64,000 bases of DNA from Akkermansiaceae bacterium (GCA_019634595.1 JAHCBC010000002.1:248001-312000), one strand, 5' to 3'; shown: positions 28,709-38,245, numbered from the stretch's first letter. Notes: generated from the sequence alone by a model not told the origin. Translations and numbers: made by a program.

Positions 28709-28906
28709 GGAGGGTGGACACTCTTGTCCTCCGGCGGCATTGGCGAACAAAGGAAGAGAAGTTTTCAGTTTTCAGGGAAGAGAAGAAGGCTGATCGCGAA
28801 TCTTGAAGCGATCCGTTTTCTCACTTCGTACCATTTGTATCTTCGCGGTGATTCTTTTCTGATTCGCCAATGCCGCCGGTGGACAAGAGTGTCCACCCTC
28901 CTTACT
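28705..28906. repeat. Paired inverted-repeat element R7 (TAAGGAGG type)
   Basis: It starts on the kinase stop codon (TAAGGAGGGTGGACAC) and ends TCCACCCTCCTTACT. Its ends are inverted copies: GGCGGCATTGGCGAA on the left, TTCGCCAATGCCGCC on the right. The body aligns with the minus strand of R1 (2253-2479), so these are two dispersed copies in opposite orientation. The rest of the spacer up to 28945 is the leader of the next gene. Confidence 0.8.
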
Positions 28907-28945
28907 GAAATTCGCGGCGTTCGCGTTCCGTTAAAGTCCCCAGCC

Positions 28946-30703
28946 ATGGCATCATCGCTCCATCTCATCGCGCTCGCGGCATTGATCTCCGGACCGCTCC
29001 TGACCGCACAGGAGGACGGAAAGACATGGTCGTCGCCGCTTTATGGCGCGGACTGGTCGGCCACGCCCGCGCTGTCCTTCTCCGAGGACAAGATCATCCA
29101 GGACTTTTCCTACGCGGGCTATGCCAATGGTGAGAAGCCCATCCCCGATCTGGCCGGGGCGAAGCGCTTCGATGTGGTGGCGGGATACGGCGCGGACCCG
29201 ACGGGCAAGACGGACTCCACCGCCGCGATCCAGAAGGCCATCGACGCTGCGGCCGCCGCCGGAGGTGGTGTGGTGGATCTGCCCGCAGGCACCTACCGCG
29301 TCCAGCCCGGGGAAGGAAACCGCTACGCGCTGTGCGTGCGGAAAAACGGCATCGTCATCCGTGGAGCGGGACCGGAGAAGACCTTCCTGCTGAACACCGC
29401 GACGGAGATGCGGGAGAAGATCATCGTCCTTTTCCAAGCCCCTTCGAAGGCGGAGTGGAACCGCCGGGAGGGGCCCTCCACCGTCATCACGGCGGACCTG
29501 ATGGGGCCGTCCGTCGAGATCCCGGTAGCGGATGTTTCCGCTTTCAAGGCAGGCGGCTGGGCGGTCATCCGCAACATCCCGACCAAGGAATGGGTGATGG
29601 ACCACGGCGAGACCGACTGGCTGGGGGAGGAGAACAAGATCGGTTCGATCCAGTACCACCGCCGCATCGTGAAGGTGGATGCGGAGCGCAAGGTGCTCAC
29701 CATCGACGTGCCCACCCGCTACGCGCTGAAGGTGCGCGACAAGCCGCAGGTTTATCCTAAGTCCGGCATGCTGGAACAGGTGGGACTGGAAGGCCTATCC
29801 ATCGGCAACGTGCAGCACCCGGGAAAGGATGGCTGGAAGAACCTCGACTTCGCCGCACCGGAAGGCGACTACACCCGGCGGCTGGCGGAAAGCCGCGGCC
29901 TGCCGGAAGACTTCGCCACCACGAAGAAGAGCGCCTTTGACGTGCATGCCTCCTACGCGGTGACCATGACCAACGTGCTGGATGGCTGGATCCGTGATGT
30001 AAATTCCTTTTGCGCGGAGGGCAACACCACCGGCTGCCACCTGCTCTCCAACGGCATCCGCATGAAGGAATCCCGCAACGTGACGGTGGAGCGGTGCCAT
30101 TTCCAACACCCGCAGTACGGCGGGGGTGGTGGCAACGGCTACATGTTCCGGATGGACAGCAGCAACGAGTGCCTCATCCGTGAGTGCCGCGCGGAGGCGT
30201 CACGCCATGGGTTCTCCATCTCCGGCATGGGATCGTCCGGCAACGTGATCCACCGTTGCCTGGACAAGGACACCGCCCGCCAGACCGGGTCCACCGGATC
30301 CGAAGTGACCGAGGGCCGCTCAAGCGACCACCACCAGTGGTTCAGCCACTCGAACCTCATCGACCACTGCACGGCGGACAACAGTTGGTTCGAGGCGCGT
30401 GACCGGTTCTACGTGAAGCTCTCCCGCCCGCGCCACAACCTCACCTCCGCCCACACCGTCTATTGGAACACGGAGGGACTGCGGAATTCCTTCCATCCCT
30501 TCGTCGTCTGGAGCCAGCAGGCGGACTACGGCTATGTCATCGGCACGCGCGGCGCCGTCAGCGGCGTCCGCACCGATGGCAACTACCCGGAGCGCAAGGA
30601 ACGGACCGATCCGGTGGATGTCGTCGAAGGCATCGGGAAAGGTGACACGTTGCGCCCCGCCTCCCTGTTTGAGGACCAGCGGCGCAGGCGGTTGGGGAAA
30701 TGA
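28946..30703 (+). CDS. Secreted right-handed beta-helix protein, pectate-lyase_3 type
   Basis: A 585-residue exported protein. The ATG at 28946 gives the signal peptide MASSLHLIALAALISGPLLT. The domain entry FDVVAGYGADPTGKTDSTAA, then IQKAIDAAAAAGGGVVDLPA and GTYRV, is the hallmark of pectate-lyase_3 proteins. Beta-helix rungs continue through LIRECRAEASRHGFSISGMG to NSFHPFVVWSQQADYGYVIG. It probably cleaves or binds a plant or algal polysaccharide; the substrate cannot be told. The longer ORF start inside the repeat element is rejected. Confidence 0.8.
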   Translation: MASSLHLIALAALISGPLLTAQEDGKTWSSPLYGADWSATPALSFSEDKIIQDFSYAGYANGEKPIPDLAGAKRFDVVAGYGADPTGKTDSTAAIQKAIDAAAAAGGGVVDLPAGTYRVQPGEGNRYALCVRKNGIVIRGAGPEKTFLLNTATEMREKIIVLFQAPSKAEWNRREGPSTVITADLMGPSVEIPVADVSAFKAGGWAVIRNIPTKEWVMDHGETDWLGEENKIGSIQYHRRIVKVDAERKVLTIDVPTRYALKVRDKPQVYPKSGMLEQVGLEGLSIGNVQHPGKDGWKNLDFAAPEGDYTRRLAESRGLPEDFATTKKSAFDVHASYAVTMTNVLDGWIRDVNSFCAEGNTTGCHLLSNGIRMKESRNVTVERCHFQHPQYGGGGGNGYMFRMDSSNECLIRECRAEASRHGFSISGMGSSGNVIHRCLDKDTARQTGSTGSEVTEGRSSDHHQWFSHSNLIDHCTADNSWFEARDRFYVKLSRPRHNLTSAHTVYWNTEGLRNSFHPFVVWSQQADYGYVIGTRGAVSGVRTDGNYPERKERTDPVDVVEGIGKGDTLRPASLFEDQRRRRLGK

Positions 30704-30722
30704 CGGGATCGTTGCATTCGTC

Positions 30723-30925
30723 GGCAGGGACGGTTTTCCAAACCGTCAGGCTGGGTGGATGTCCATCATCCCATAATTCCGATTTTCCTGATGATCCCTC
30801 TGGTTCTTCCAAGGGAGCTGCGATGGGAAACAGGTCGCCGCAAGGCATGAGTCACTGCCCCCGCCTGACCACATGGAATGGGAGCGCAGCGGACATAGCG
30901 GCTATGCCGCAATGCGGTCCCTGCC
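30723..30925. repeat. Paired inverted-repeat element R8, covering most of the 308-bp convergent spacer
   Basis: The left arm (30723-30750) has the perfect stem GACGGTTT-TCC-AAACCGTC inside GGCAGGGAC...GTCAGG. The right arm (30864-30925) ends GCGGTCCCTGCC as in R5 but is split by a 34-bp module (30877-30910). It lies between the convergent stops of the beta-helix gene and rph. No gene is seen in 30704-31011. Confidence 0.68.
30877..30910 (+). repeat. 34-bp nested repeat module, copy 3
   Basis: Same unit as at 11362 and 19397, ending GCGGCTATGCCGC. It is flanked by AATG on both sides, and removing it leaves CATGG-AATGCGGTCCCTGCC, which matches the uninterrupted arm of R5 (17619-17638). Confidence 0.75.
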
Positions 30926-31011
30926 CTGCAGCCGTTCCGCTACCCCCGGCTGCGGTCACACGATTTCCGAAAACTCCCTGACCTTTCAATCCGTGGTCCC
31001 AAAAGGAACCA

Positions 31012-31794
31012 TCACTTCCTGCCGAAGGTGGCGAAGAGCGAGCTGAGATCCGCGGGCGCGGCGCGGTCCGCGGTGAGGATGGCGGCTTTCTGGAGGGAGA
31101 CGATGTCGGAGATCCCCTTGCGGGACAGCTCCAGCATGGCGCTCATTTCCTCACCGGTGAAGGTGGCTTCCTCGCCGCTGCCCTGCACCTCGACGAACTC
31201 GGCGGTCTCCGTCATCACGACGTTGAAATCGACGGACGCGTCCTTGTCCTCCACGTAGTCCAGATCCAACACCGGGGTGCCCTGATAGACACCGGCGGAC
31301 ACGGCGGCGACGAGCTTCTTCATCGGGAAGTCGCGGATCTTTCCGGCTGCGAGCAGCTTGTTGAAAGCAATGGCCGCGGCCACACAACCACCGGTGATGG
31401 AGGCGGTGCGGGTACCACCGTCCGCCTGGAGCACGTCACAGTCGATCCACACCGTCCGCTGGCCGATCTTCTTCAGGTCGATCACGGAGCGGAGCGCACG
31501 GCCGATGAGCCTCTGGATCTCCATGGAGCGGCCGTCGATCTTGCCACGGGTGGCGTCGCGTTGCTTCCGCTCCAGGGTGGAGTAAGGCAGCATGGAATAC
31601 TCCGCCGTCAGCCATCCGCCCTCCACCCGCTGGGCGCGCATCCAGCGCGGCACGTCATCCTCGATGGTGGCGGAGCAGATGACACGGGTGTCCCCGAAGG
31701 ACACGAGGACGGAACCCGTCGCGTTCGGGGCGACGTTCGGAAAAAAGGAAATCGGGCGGAGTTGGTCGGGCTGGCGGCCGTCTGGACGGGTCAT
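31012..31794 (-). CDS. rph: Ribonuclease PH
   Basis: Phosphate-dependent 3'-5' exoribonuclease that trims tRNA precursors. The 260 residues start MTRPDGRQPDQLRPISFFPN, the usual RPDGR entry, and include GSVLVSFGDTRVICSATIED, RDATRGKIDGRSMEIQRLIG and WIDCDVLQADGGTRTASITG, which carry the phosphate- and RNA-binding residues. The length is slightly above the usual 238-240 because of the C-terminal tail. It faces argF across a 158-bp spacer. Confidence 0.96.
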   Translation of the reverse strand: MTRPDGRQPDQLRPISFFPNVAPNATGSVLVSFGDTRVICSATIEDDVPRWMRAQRVEGGWLTAEYSMLPYSTLERKQRDATRGKIDGRSMEIQRLIGRALRSVIDLKKIGQRTVWIDCDVLQADGGTRTASITGGCVAAAIAFNKLLAAGKIRDFPMKKLVAAVSAGVYQGTPVLDLDYVEDKDASVDFNVVMTETAEFVEVQGSGEEATFTGEEMSAMLELSRKGISDIVSLQKAAILTADRAAPADLSSLFATFGRK

Positions 31795-31893
31795 GCGGGA
31801 GTGAAGGCTATCCCCCGCCGCAGGTGCAACCCTGAACGCGGAAAACGGGCGATGGCAATGGTGCGTATCGCACGGAATCTTTGAAATTCCCGG

Positions 31894-31922
31894 TTTGCCA
31901 TTTCGGCGGATGCCGCTAGTCT
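31894..31922 (+). promoter_or_regulatory. Candidate promoter of argF
   Basis: TTTGCC (31894-31899) and TAGTCT (31917-31922) are 17 bases apart, 30 bases before the argF ATG. No ARG-box-like palindrome was recognised. Weak matches to the sigma-70 consensus, so confidence is modest. Confidence 0.35.
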
Positions 31923-31952
31923 CCGCCCTTCCCCGTCACCCGGGGCCGTATC

Positions 31953-32849
31953 ATGAAGAACCTGTTGTCCATCGAAGAACTCACCGCCGCTGACATCAAC
32001 GCGCTGCTGGACAGCGCCGCCGTGCTCAAACGCGAGCGCGGCAGCCACACCGCGCAGCCACTCTCCGGACAGACCTGGGCGCTCATTTTCGCCAAGTCCT
32101 CCACCCGGACCCGCGTCTCCTTCGAGGTGGGCATCCGCGAGCTGGGGGGCTTCCCCATGTTCCTTTCCAAAAACGACATCCAGCTCGGACGCGGGGAGCC
32201 GATCAAGGACACCGCCCGCGTGCTCGGACGGATGGTCCACGGCGCGGTCATCCGGACCTACGCCCAGCAGGATGTGGTCGATTTCGCGGACTACTCCGGC
32301 CTGCCCACCATCAATGCCCTCACGGATGACGAGCATCCCTGCCAGATCCTGGCGGACCTGCTGACCATCCGCGAAAAACTCGGCGGCTGGGAAGGGAAGA
32401 AGGTAGCCTTCATCGGCGATGGTTTTTCCAACATGACCATCTCCTGGATGTGGGCGGCGAAGCACCTCGGCTTCCAGCTCGCGGTGGGGTCCCCGTCCGC
32501 CTGCCTGCCACCGGATTCCTTTCTGGCGAAGCTCGCCGCGCCGAACGTCACGGTTACTACGGATCCCGTAGCCGCCGCGAGGGGCGCGCACGTCATCAAC
32601 ACCGACGTCTGGCTTTCCATGGGCCAGGAGGACCAGAAGGAGAAGGAAGCGCAGTTCGCCGGATTCGAGGTGAATGATTCCATGCTTTTCGAGGCCGCTC
32701 CCGGCCACATCGTGCTGCACTGCCTGCCCGCCTACCGTGGCAAGGAGATCAGCGCGGAAGTGCTGGAACTCCACGCAGACACCATCTTCCAGCAGGCGGA
32801 GAACCGCCTGCACGCCCAGAAGGCCGTGCTGGTGGAGCTGGCGCGCTGA
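31953..32849 (+). CDS. argF: Ornithine carbamoyltransferase
   Basis: Makes citrulline from ornithine and carbamoyl phosphate in arginine synthesis. The 298 residues start MKNLLSIEELTAADINALLD. The carbamoyl-phosphate motif is SSTRTRVSFE, followed by DEHPCQILADLLTI (the HPCQ motif). The ornithine-type HCLPAYRGKEI near the C terminus separates it from aspartate carbamoyltransferase. It stands alone, with no other arginine gene in the window. Confidence 0.93.
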   Translation: MKNLLSIEELTAADINALLDSAAVLKRERGSHTAQPLSGQTWALIFAKSSTRTRVSFEVGIRELGGFPMFLSKNDIQLGRGEPIKDTARVLGRMVHGAVIRTYAQQDVVDFADYSGLPTINALTDDEHPCQILADLLTIREKLGGWEGKKVAFIGDGFSNMTISWMWAAKHLGFQLAVGSPSACLPPDSFLAKLAAPNVTVTTDPVAAARGAHVINTDVWLSMGQEDQKEKEAQFAGFEVNDSMLFEAAPGHIVLHCLPAYRGKEISAEVLELHADTIFQQAENRLHAQKAVLVELAR

Positions 32850-32862
32850 GGGACTGCATCAC

Positions 32863-32999
32863 TGGGACCGCGGAACCCAGAACGAGTGGTAACGAGCTTC
32901 GCTCACTGGCGAAACCAAGCCGGATGGCCGGAGGCAATTTATTCCGCTTGGTTTCGCAAAGGCCAGATTCTCCGGGGCGGAATGAATTCCGCGGTCCCA
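32863..32999. repeat. Nested inverted-repeat element R9 between convergent argF and metallophosphoesterase gene
   Basis: Outer arms TGGGACCGCGGAA (32863-32875) and TTCCGCGGTCCCA (32987-32999) are perfect inverted copies. An inner pair (GCGAAACCAAGC at about 32919 and GCTTGGTTTCGC at about 32947) forms a second stem. The boundary GGGACCGC resembles R5 and R8. No ORF. Confidence 0.7.
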
Positions 33000-33008
33000 G
33001 CAGAGCAC

Positions 33009-34199
33009 TCACGCCGGGGGAAATGAGGCTTCATGCGTCACCGCTCCCGCCAGGTCCCGCACGGTGAGCTTCAGCGCGGCGGCATCCGCCACACCCTCGA
33101 TCCACCGGGCGCGTTCCAACTGCGGGCCGCCGCCGACAAGCTGGGCATAGGGGAACTTTTCGCTCGCAGGCAGGTACTGCGCGTTATGGGTATGGCCGGA
33201 AATGACGACCTGCGTCTTCCACTCCACCAGCAGGTCATGCCAGGCGTCCCGGCTGCGCCTGCTGTAGTGGTCGAATCCACCGTTCGCGTAGTCCACGGTC
33301 TCCGGTTCATCCAGCCAGCGCAACGGGATGTGGCAGAAGACGACACGGTACTTCGCATCCCTGAATCCATCCGAGCGGATGACTTTCTCCAGCCACGCGG
33401 TCTGCACTTTCCGCAGTTCATCGAAGGCGACCCTGCCATGGAAGCTGGGATGTCCGTCCGGCTTGTCCTCGCCGGTGTGCAGGCAGATGACGGCCACGGG
33501 GCCGCTACGGAAAGCGCAGTAGGGAAGATCATCCGTCATGCCGACCATCTGCGGAACGCGGAAGCCGAATTTCCCACGCACGTCATGATTTCCCGGCACC
33601 AGGATCATCGGCCGTCCCTTCGTGATATCACGGCCGGCGGGATGGAGCAGCGTGGGGATCAGGATCTCCTCCTTCTTCCAGTCGTTGCAGGTATCCCCGT
33701 TCCAGATGAGGAAGTCCGCGGGCGGGGTCGCATCATCCAGTTTGGTGATCGTCTCGTTGCGCTCATGCGTGTCATTCCAGACGACAAAGCGCGTGGATGC
33801 CGCCGCGGCGTCCAGCGTCCGGAATTTTTTCCAATCCGTTTCCTCTTTCCGCGCATCTTCGGCGGACTCGACCACCGCCCTCACCTCATACTCCCGGCCC
33901 GGTTTCAGACCGGTGAGGTTGATCCGGAAAATCTCCGGCGACTGCGGCACGAAGCCCGCGCCGGTCATCGCTGCCTTTCCGTTGTCCCCGCCAGCTTCCC
34001 GCCACTCCAGCCATCCCCGGCAAAGTCCCGTAACCGCCCAGACGCCGAACACCCCATCCTCCCGCGGAGCCATGAGATTGAGCGGCGTCCGCATCAGCGG
34101 CCCGGCTGCCGGAGCCGCCAACTCCTGCCCGTGTGACAACGCCACACCCGTCCCGGCCATCCCGCCCAACGACTTCACGAGGAATCCCCTTCTCTTCAT
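33009..34199 (-). CDS. Tat-exported metallophosphoesterase (purple-acid-phosphatase-like)
   Basis: A 396-residue calcineurin-like phosphoesterase. The ATG at 34199 gives a twin-arginine signal (MKRRGFLVKSLGG). A fibronectin-like N-terminal domain follows (INLTGLKPGREYEVRAVVES), then the metal site: VVWNDTHERN, LIWNGDTCNDWK, VPGNHDVRGK, FCHIPLRW and VISGHTHNAQY. Domain order matches purple-acid-phosphatase-like proteins of this phylum. Likely periplasmic phosphate release; the substrate is unknown. Confidence 0.88.
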   Translation of the reverse strand: MKRRGFLVKSLGGMAGTGVALSHGQELAAPAAGPLMRTPLNLMAPREDGVFGVWAVTGLCRGWLEWREAGGDNGKAAMTGAGFVPQSPEIFRINLTGLKPGREYEVRAVVESAEDARKEETDWKKFRTLDAAAASTRFVVWNDTHERNETITKLDDATPPADFLIWNGDTCNDWKKEEILIPTLLHPAGRDITKGRPMILVPGNHDVRGKFGFRVPQMVGMTDDLPYCAFRSGPVAVICLHTGEDKPDGHPSFHGRVAFDELRKVQTAWLEKVIRSDGFRDAKYRVVFCHIPLRWLDEPETVDYANGGFDHYSRRSRDAWHDLLVEWKTQVVISGHTHNAQYLPASEKFPYAQLVGGGPQLERARWIEGVADAAALKLTVRDLAGAVTHEASFPPA

Positions 34200-34258
34200 C
34201 CCGACACTACACCCGCCGCCGTCCGGTCGTATCAAGGAAATCCCCGTCTCCTTTGCCG

Positions 34259-34287
34259 TTTCCTTGCTTTCGGAAACCTGCTATTTT
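34259..34287 (+). promoter_or_regulatory. Candidate promoter of the 34299 gene
   Basis: TTTCCT (34259-34264), a 17-base spacer, then TATTTT (34282-34287), 11 bases before the ATG. The leader would be very short. Weak -35 match. Confidence 0.3.
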
Positions 34288-34298
34288 TCCGGCACCGC

Positions 34299-35315
34299 AT
34301 GATCCAGCGCCGCAAGCCTCAGTACCCGGTTTCCCCACCGCTCCGGCAATATCTCTACCATTTCGACCGCCAGCGTGAGATCCCCGCGGTTTATGACGAG
34401 CTGCGCCGTTTCTCCGGAGCCATGCCCTACGAAGACCCCAGCGGCCGGGAAACGCTCTGGCTCACCGTCATGTATCCGCCGGAGGTGTTCGCCGAGCTGC
34501 GCCCGCGCCTGACCGCGATCTACACCGAACTGAAGCTGGGCCGTGACCATGAACAGCACGAGCACCTGCTGGTGGACCGCATCGACTACGGAAACTTCGG
34601 CAACTCGAAACCATTCCGCATCCGCATCACCAACCTGTTCAACGACAACTCGGACTACTTCTACGTCAAACAGACGGACGCCTCCCGCATCTACGGCCTC
34701 GAGCTGGAGCACATCCTCTCCCCCAGCCGCATCAACTATCTCGTCAGCGGGAACACCCTCATCGAGGAACACATCGCCGGCGTCCCCGGCGATGCCTTCC
34801 TCCGTGAATACCTCGACCACCCCGGCCTCAACAAGGTCCGCATCGCCAAGGAATTCACCAAATTCACCGAACGCTGCTTCATCCGCCTGCTGGGGGACAT
34901 GCGCAGCGTGAACTACGTGGTGGACATCACCCCGGACTTCGAGGAGGTGCAGTACCGGGTCCGCGCGATCGACTTCGACCAGCAGTCCTACGAAGGGAAC
35001 GGCCACATCTACCTGGCCTACCGCTTCACCTCGAACCGCAAGATCACCCGCCTCGCCTTCGAGGTGCTCAACCGCAAGTCCATCGACCAATACGCGGCGG
35101 AGGAACACGCCCAGATGGCCCGCCGGGCGAAGGTGGAAAGCAGCCGCCTGCGTGCCCTGCTGGGCATCATGCGGCGGGAGGACATCGCCCCGATCGAGCA
35201 TGTCCATACGCTCGCACGGGACCTGGACAAGATGCACGGCACCTCCGGCTTCGGCGACCTCCAGTCGATGGGCGAACTGACGGCGATGCACGTTTCGCTG
35301 ATGTTGGGGATCTAG
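34299..35315 (+). CDS. Conserved protein of unknown function, possible divergent kinase fold
   Basis: A 338-residue soluble protein that I do not recognise as a named family. The middle shows a kinase-like order of elements: YFYVKQTD (Lys124), YGLELEHIL with Glu near 136, a hinge-like LIEEHIAGVPG (154-164), a helix KEFTKFTERCFIRLLGDM, and IDFDQQS (Asp225) where a DFG-like metal-binding aspartate would sit. The HRD-type catalytic loop is not evident. The C-terminal 80 residues are helical. It is transcribed alone, divergent from the metallophosphoesterase gene. The kinase reading is inference only. Confidence 0.45.
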   Translation: MIQRRKPQYPVSPPLRQYLYHFDRQREIPAVYDELRRFSGAMPYEDPSGRETLWLTVMYPPEVFAELRPRLTAIYTELKLGRDHEQHEHLLVDRIDYGNFGNSKPFRIRITNLFNDNSDYFYVKQTDASRIYGLELEHILSPSRINYLVSGNTLIEEHIAGVPGDAFLREYLDHPGLNKVRIAKEFTKFTERCFIRLLGDMRSVNYVVDITPDFEEVQYRVRAIDFDQQSYEGNGHIYLAYRFTSNRKITRLAFEVLNRKSIDQYAAEEHAQMARRAKVESSRLRALLGIMRREDIAPIEHVHTLARDLDKMHGTSGFGDLQSMGELTAMHVSLMLGI

Positions 35316-35320
35316 CATAG

Positions 35321-35395
35321 GATGCAGGTTTCATGTTTCAGGATGCAGGATGGAAGAGTCCGCCATCCTGTCTCTTGCATCCTGTAACCTGCATC
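35321..35395. repeat. Nested inverted repeats R10 upstream of polA
   Basis: Arms GATGCAGGTT (35321-35330) and AACCTGCATC (35386-35395) enclose a second pair built on AGGATGCA/TGCATCCT and GGATGG/CCATCC. Simple GATGCAGG-type units recur. It occupies the 94-bp spacer between the 34299 gene and polA and ends 15 bases before the polA start. Confidence 0.6.
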
Positions 35396-35409
35396 GCCAT
35401 CCTCCCCCC

Positions 35410-38211
35410 ATGAACCGCCTTTTCCTGCTCGATGGCATGGCCCTGATCTACCGGGCCCACTTCGCGCTGATCCAGACCCCCATCCGCAATTCCAAAGGCG
35501 TCAACACCTCCGCGCTCTACGGGTTCATCAACACGCTGCTGGCCATTCTGGAAAAGGAAGCACCCACCCACATCGGCGTCGCGTTCGACACCTCCGCGCC
35601 CACCCCGCGGCACACGCTGTTCCCCGCGTACAAGGCGCAGCGGGATGAGATGCCCGAGGAACTGGCCGCCGCCATCCCGCATGTGAAGAATCTCTGCCGC
35701 GCCTTCCACATCCCCGTGCTGGAACTGGATGGCTACGAGGCGGACGACATCATCGGCACGCTGGTCACACGCGCCGAGGCGGAAGGCGGCATCGAGTCCT
35801 ACATGGTCACGCCGGACAAGGACTTCGCGCAGCTCCTTTCCCCGCACACCTGGATCTGGAAACCGGGCCGCAAGGGCTCCGACCACGAGGTCATCGGCCT
35901 GCCGCAGCTACCGGAAATCTGGGGCGTGGCGGAAGCCGCGCAGATCATCGACCTGCTGGGCCTGATGGGTGACGCGGTGGACAACATCCCCGGCATCCCA
36001 GGCATCGGGCCGAAGACGGCGGTGAAGCTCATCTCGGAGTTCGGCTCCGTGGAAAACATCCTGGCCAACACCGCGAAGCTGAAGGGGAAGCAGAAGGAAT
36101 CCATCGAAGCGAACGCGGACAAGGCCACGCTGTCCAAGGAACTGGCCACCATCATCCGCGACGTTCCTGTCGAGGTCACCTGGGATGATCTCATCCTCTC
36201 CCAGCGCGATGACGAAGCGTTGAAAAACCTCTTCAACGAGTTCGAGTTCCGCACCTTCACCAAGCGCCTGTTCGGGGACGCGGGCGGAGCCGCACCCGCA
36301 CCGGCCAAGGGCGGCAAGGAAGCCGCGGCGGAGCCGACGCTTTTCGAGACTTTCCGCACCATCCGCGATACGGATCACACGTACCACCTGGCGGAAACAC
36401 CGGAACAGCAGGCGGAGCTGTTCACCCTGCTGGGACAACAGGCGGAGTTCTGCTTCGATGTGGAGACCACCTCGCTCAACCGATTCGAGGCCCGGTTGCT
36501 CGGCATCGCCTTTTCATGGAAGGCGCATGAGGCATGGTACCTCCCCTACTCCGATCCGCTGTTCACGGATCTGAAGGCGGTGCTTTCCTCGCCCTCGAAA
36601 AAGATCGGCCACAACCTGAAGTATGACCTCTCCATCCTCACCCGCATGGGCATCGAAGTCGGCGGGGAAATCTTCGACACCATGCTGGCGGACACGCTGG
36701 TCGCGCCTGAGCGCAGGCACTCCATGGACTACCTGTCGGAAACGCTGCTGGGCTACACGCCGGTGAAGCTGGCCGACCTGGCGGCACCGGCATCCCCCGC
36801 CCCGGAGCCGGCGACGCTCGACCTTTTCGCCCATGCGGAGAAGAGCAAGGCATCGAAGGAACTGGATGTCGCCGCCATCCCGGTGGAGATCCTCGCGGAA
36901 TACGCGGCGGAGGACGCGGATGTGACCTGGCAGCTTTACCAAAAGATCGCGCCGCTGCTTGCCGGGTCCGGCCAGGAGAAGGTGCTCACCGGCATCGAGG
37001 CTCCGTTACTGCCGGTTCTGGTGCGCATGGAAATGGAGGGCATCGAGGTGAATCCCGGCTCGCTGTCCGTGATCGGGGATGAACTCCAGCAACAGATCGA
37101 CCAACTGGCGAAGTCCATCCACGGCCACGCGGACCGCTCGTTCAACATCGCCTCTCCGAAGCAGCTCGGGGAGATCCTCTTCGACCAGCTCAACCTCATC
37201 GAGAAGGCGAAAAAGACGAAGACCGGCCAATACAAGACAGACGAGGCGACACTGGCCTCTCTGGAAGGAAAGCACCCCATCATCTCCGACATCCTTTCCT
37301 GGCGGGAGGCGACCAAGCTGAAGTCCACCTACCTGGACGCGCTGCCGAACCACATCATGCCGTCCACCGGGCGCATCCACACCAGCTTCCACCAATTACT
37401 CGCGGCAACGGGGCGGCTCGCCTCGTCCGATCCCAACCTGCAGAACATCCCCGTCCGTTCCGAGGCGGGGCGCAAGATCCGCAAGGCCTTCGTTCCCCGC
37501 GCCACGGGCGGCTTCACCCTCCTTTCCTGCGACTACTCGCAGATCGAGCTGCGGGTGATGGCCGCGCTTGCGAATGACGCGACGATGATCGAGGCGTTCC
37601 GCAACCACATCGACATCCACACCGTCACCGCCTCCAAGGTCTTCGTGGTGGATCAGGAAAACGTGACGTCCGACATGCGGCGCACGGCGAAGATGGTGAA
37701 CTTCGGCATCATCTACGGCATCTCCGCCTTCGGCCTCAGCCAGCGGCTGGGCATCGCCCGCGGCGAGGCGTCCGCCATCATCGAGGCATATTTCCGCGAG
37801 TATCCGGCGATCAAGGACTTCATGGACCGCACCATCAATGAGGCGCGGGAGAACGGCTACGTCGAGACGCTCGGCGGACGCAGGCGCTACTTCCCCGACC
37901 TGAACTCCGGCAACCAGAGCCTGCGCGGCAACGCGGAGCGCGCGGCGATCAACTCCCCCATCCAGGGGACCGCCGCGGACATGATCAAGCTGGCGATGAT
38001 CCGCGTGGACGCGCTGCTTCGCGAATCCTCCGCCCGCACGAAGATGCTGCTCCAGGTGCACGACGAACTCGTCTTCGACCTCGCCGAAGAGGAGAAGGAG
38101 GAGCTGGTGCCGAAGATCCTGGACGCGATGCGCACCGCCCTGCCGCTGCCGCACGCCGTGCCCGTCGAAGTGGAATACGGCACTGGTGCGAACTGGCTGG
38201 CTGCGCATTGA
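35410..38211 (+). CDS. polA: DNA polymerase I
   Basis: Repair and Okazaki-processing polymerase. The ATG at 35410 (MNRLFLLDGMALIYRAHFAL) gives 933 residues; the longer ORF start lies in repeat R10. Three domains are seen. The 5' nuclease has AFDTSAPTPRHTLFPAYKAQ, DGYEADDIIGTL and GIPGIGPKTAVKL. The 3'-5' exonuclease keeps its Asp-x-Glu in CFDVETTSLNRFEARLLGIA, so proofreading is probably active. The polymerase has SSDPNLQNIPVRSEAGRKIR, CDYSQIELRVMA, VNFGIIYGISAFGLSQRLGI and LQVHDELVFDL. Confidence 0.97.
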   Translation: MNRLFLLDGMALIYRAHFALIQTPIRNSKGVNTSALYGFINTLLAILEKEAPTHIGVAFDTSAPTPRHTLFPAYKAQRDEMPEELAAAIPHVKNLCRAFHIPVLELDGYEADDIIGTLVTRAEAEGGIESYMVTPDKDFAQLLSPHTWIWKPGRKGSDHEVIGLPQLPEIWGVAEAAQIIDLLGLMGDAVDNIPGIPGIGPKTAVKLISEFGSVENILANTAKLKGKQKESIEANADKATLSKELATIIRDVPVEVTWDDLILSQRDDEALKNLFNEFEFRTFTKRLFGDAGGAAPAPAKGGKEAAAEPTLFETFRTIRDTDHTYHLAETPEQQAELFTLLGQQAEFCFDVETTSLNRFEARLLGIAFSWKAHEAWYLPYSDPLFTDLKAVLSSPSKKIGHNLKYDLSILTRMGIEVGGEIFDTMLADTLVAPERRHSMDYLSETLLGYTPVKLADLAAPASPAPEPATLDLFAHAEKSKASKELDVAAIPVEILAEYAAEDADVTWQLYQKIAPLLAGSGQEKVLTGIEAPLLPVLVRMEMEGIEVNPGSLSVIGDELQQQIDQLAKSIHGHADRSFNIASPKQLGEILFDQLNLIEKAKKTKTGQYKTDEATLASLEGKHPIISDILSWREATKLKSTYLDALPNHIMPSTGRIHTSFHQLLAATGRLASSDPNLQNIPVRSEAGRKIRKAFVPRATGGFTLLSCDYSQIELRVMAALANDATMIEAFRNHIDIHTVTASKVFVVDQENVTSDMRRTAKMVNFGIIYGISAFGLSQRLGIARGEASAIIEAYFREYPAIKDFMDRTINEARENGYVETLGGRRRYFPDLNSGNQSLRGNAERAAINSPIQGTAADMIKLAMIRVDALLRESSARTKMLLQVHDELVFDLAEEEKEELVPKILDAMRTALPLPHAVPVEVEYGTGANWLAAH

Positions 38212-38245
38212 TCCGCGCGGCATTCCGGCCGATGTTCCGGGTGCC

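Noticed and set aside
28724..28945. N-terminal extension of the beta-helix protein
   Set aside because: It is translated repeat R7; a standard signal peptide begins at 28946.
34299..35315. VTC/polyphosphate polymerase domain
   Set aside because: The basic tunnel motifs and strand pattern of VTC proteins are not seen; a divergent kinase-like order fits somewhat better, and even that is weak.
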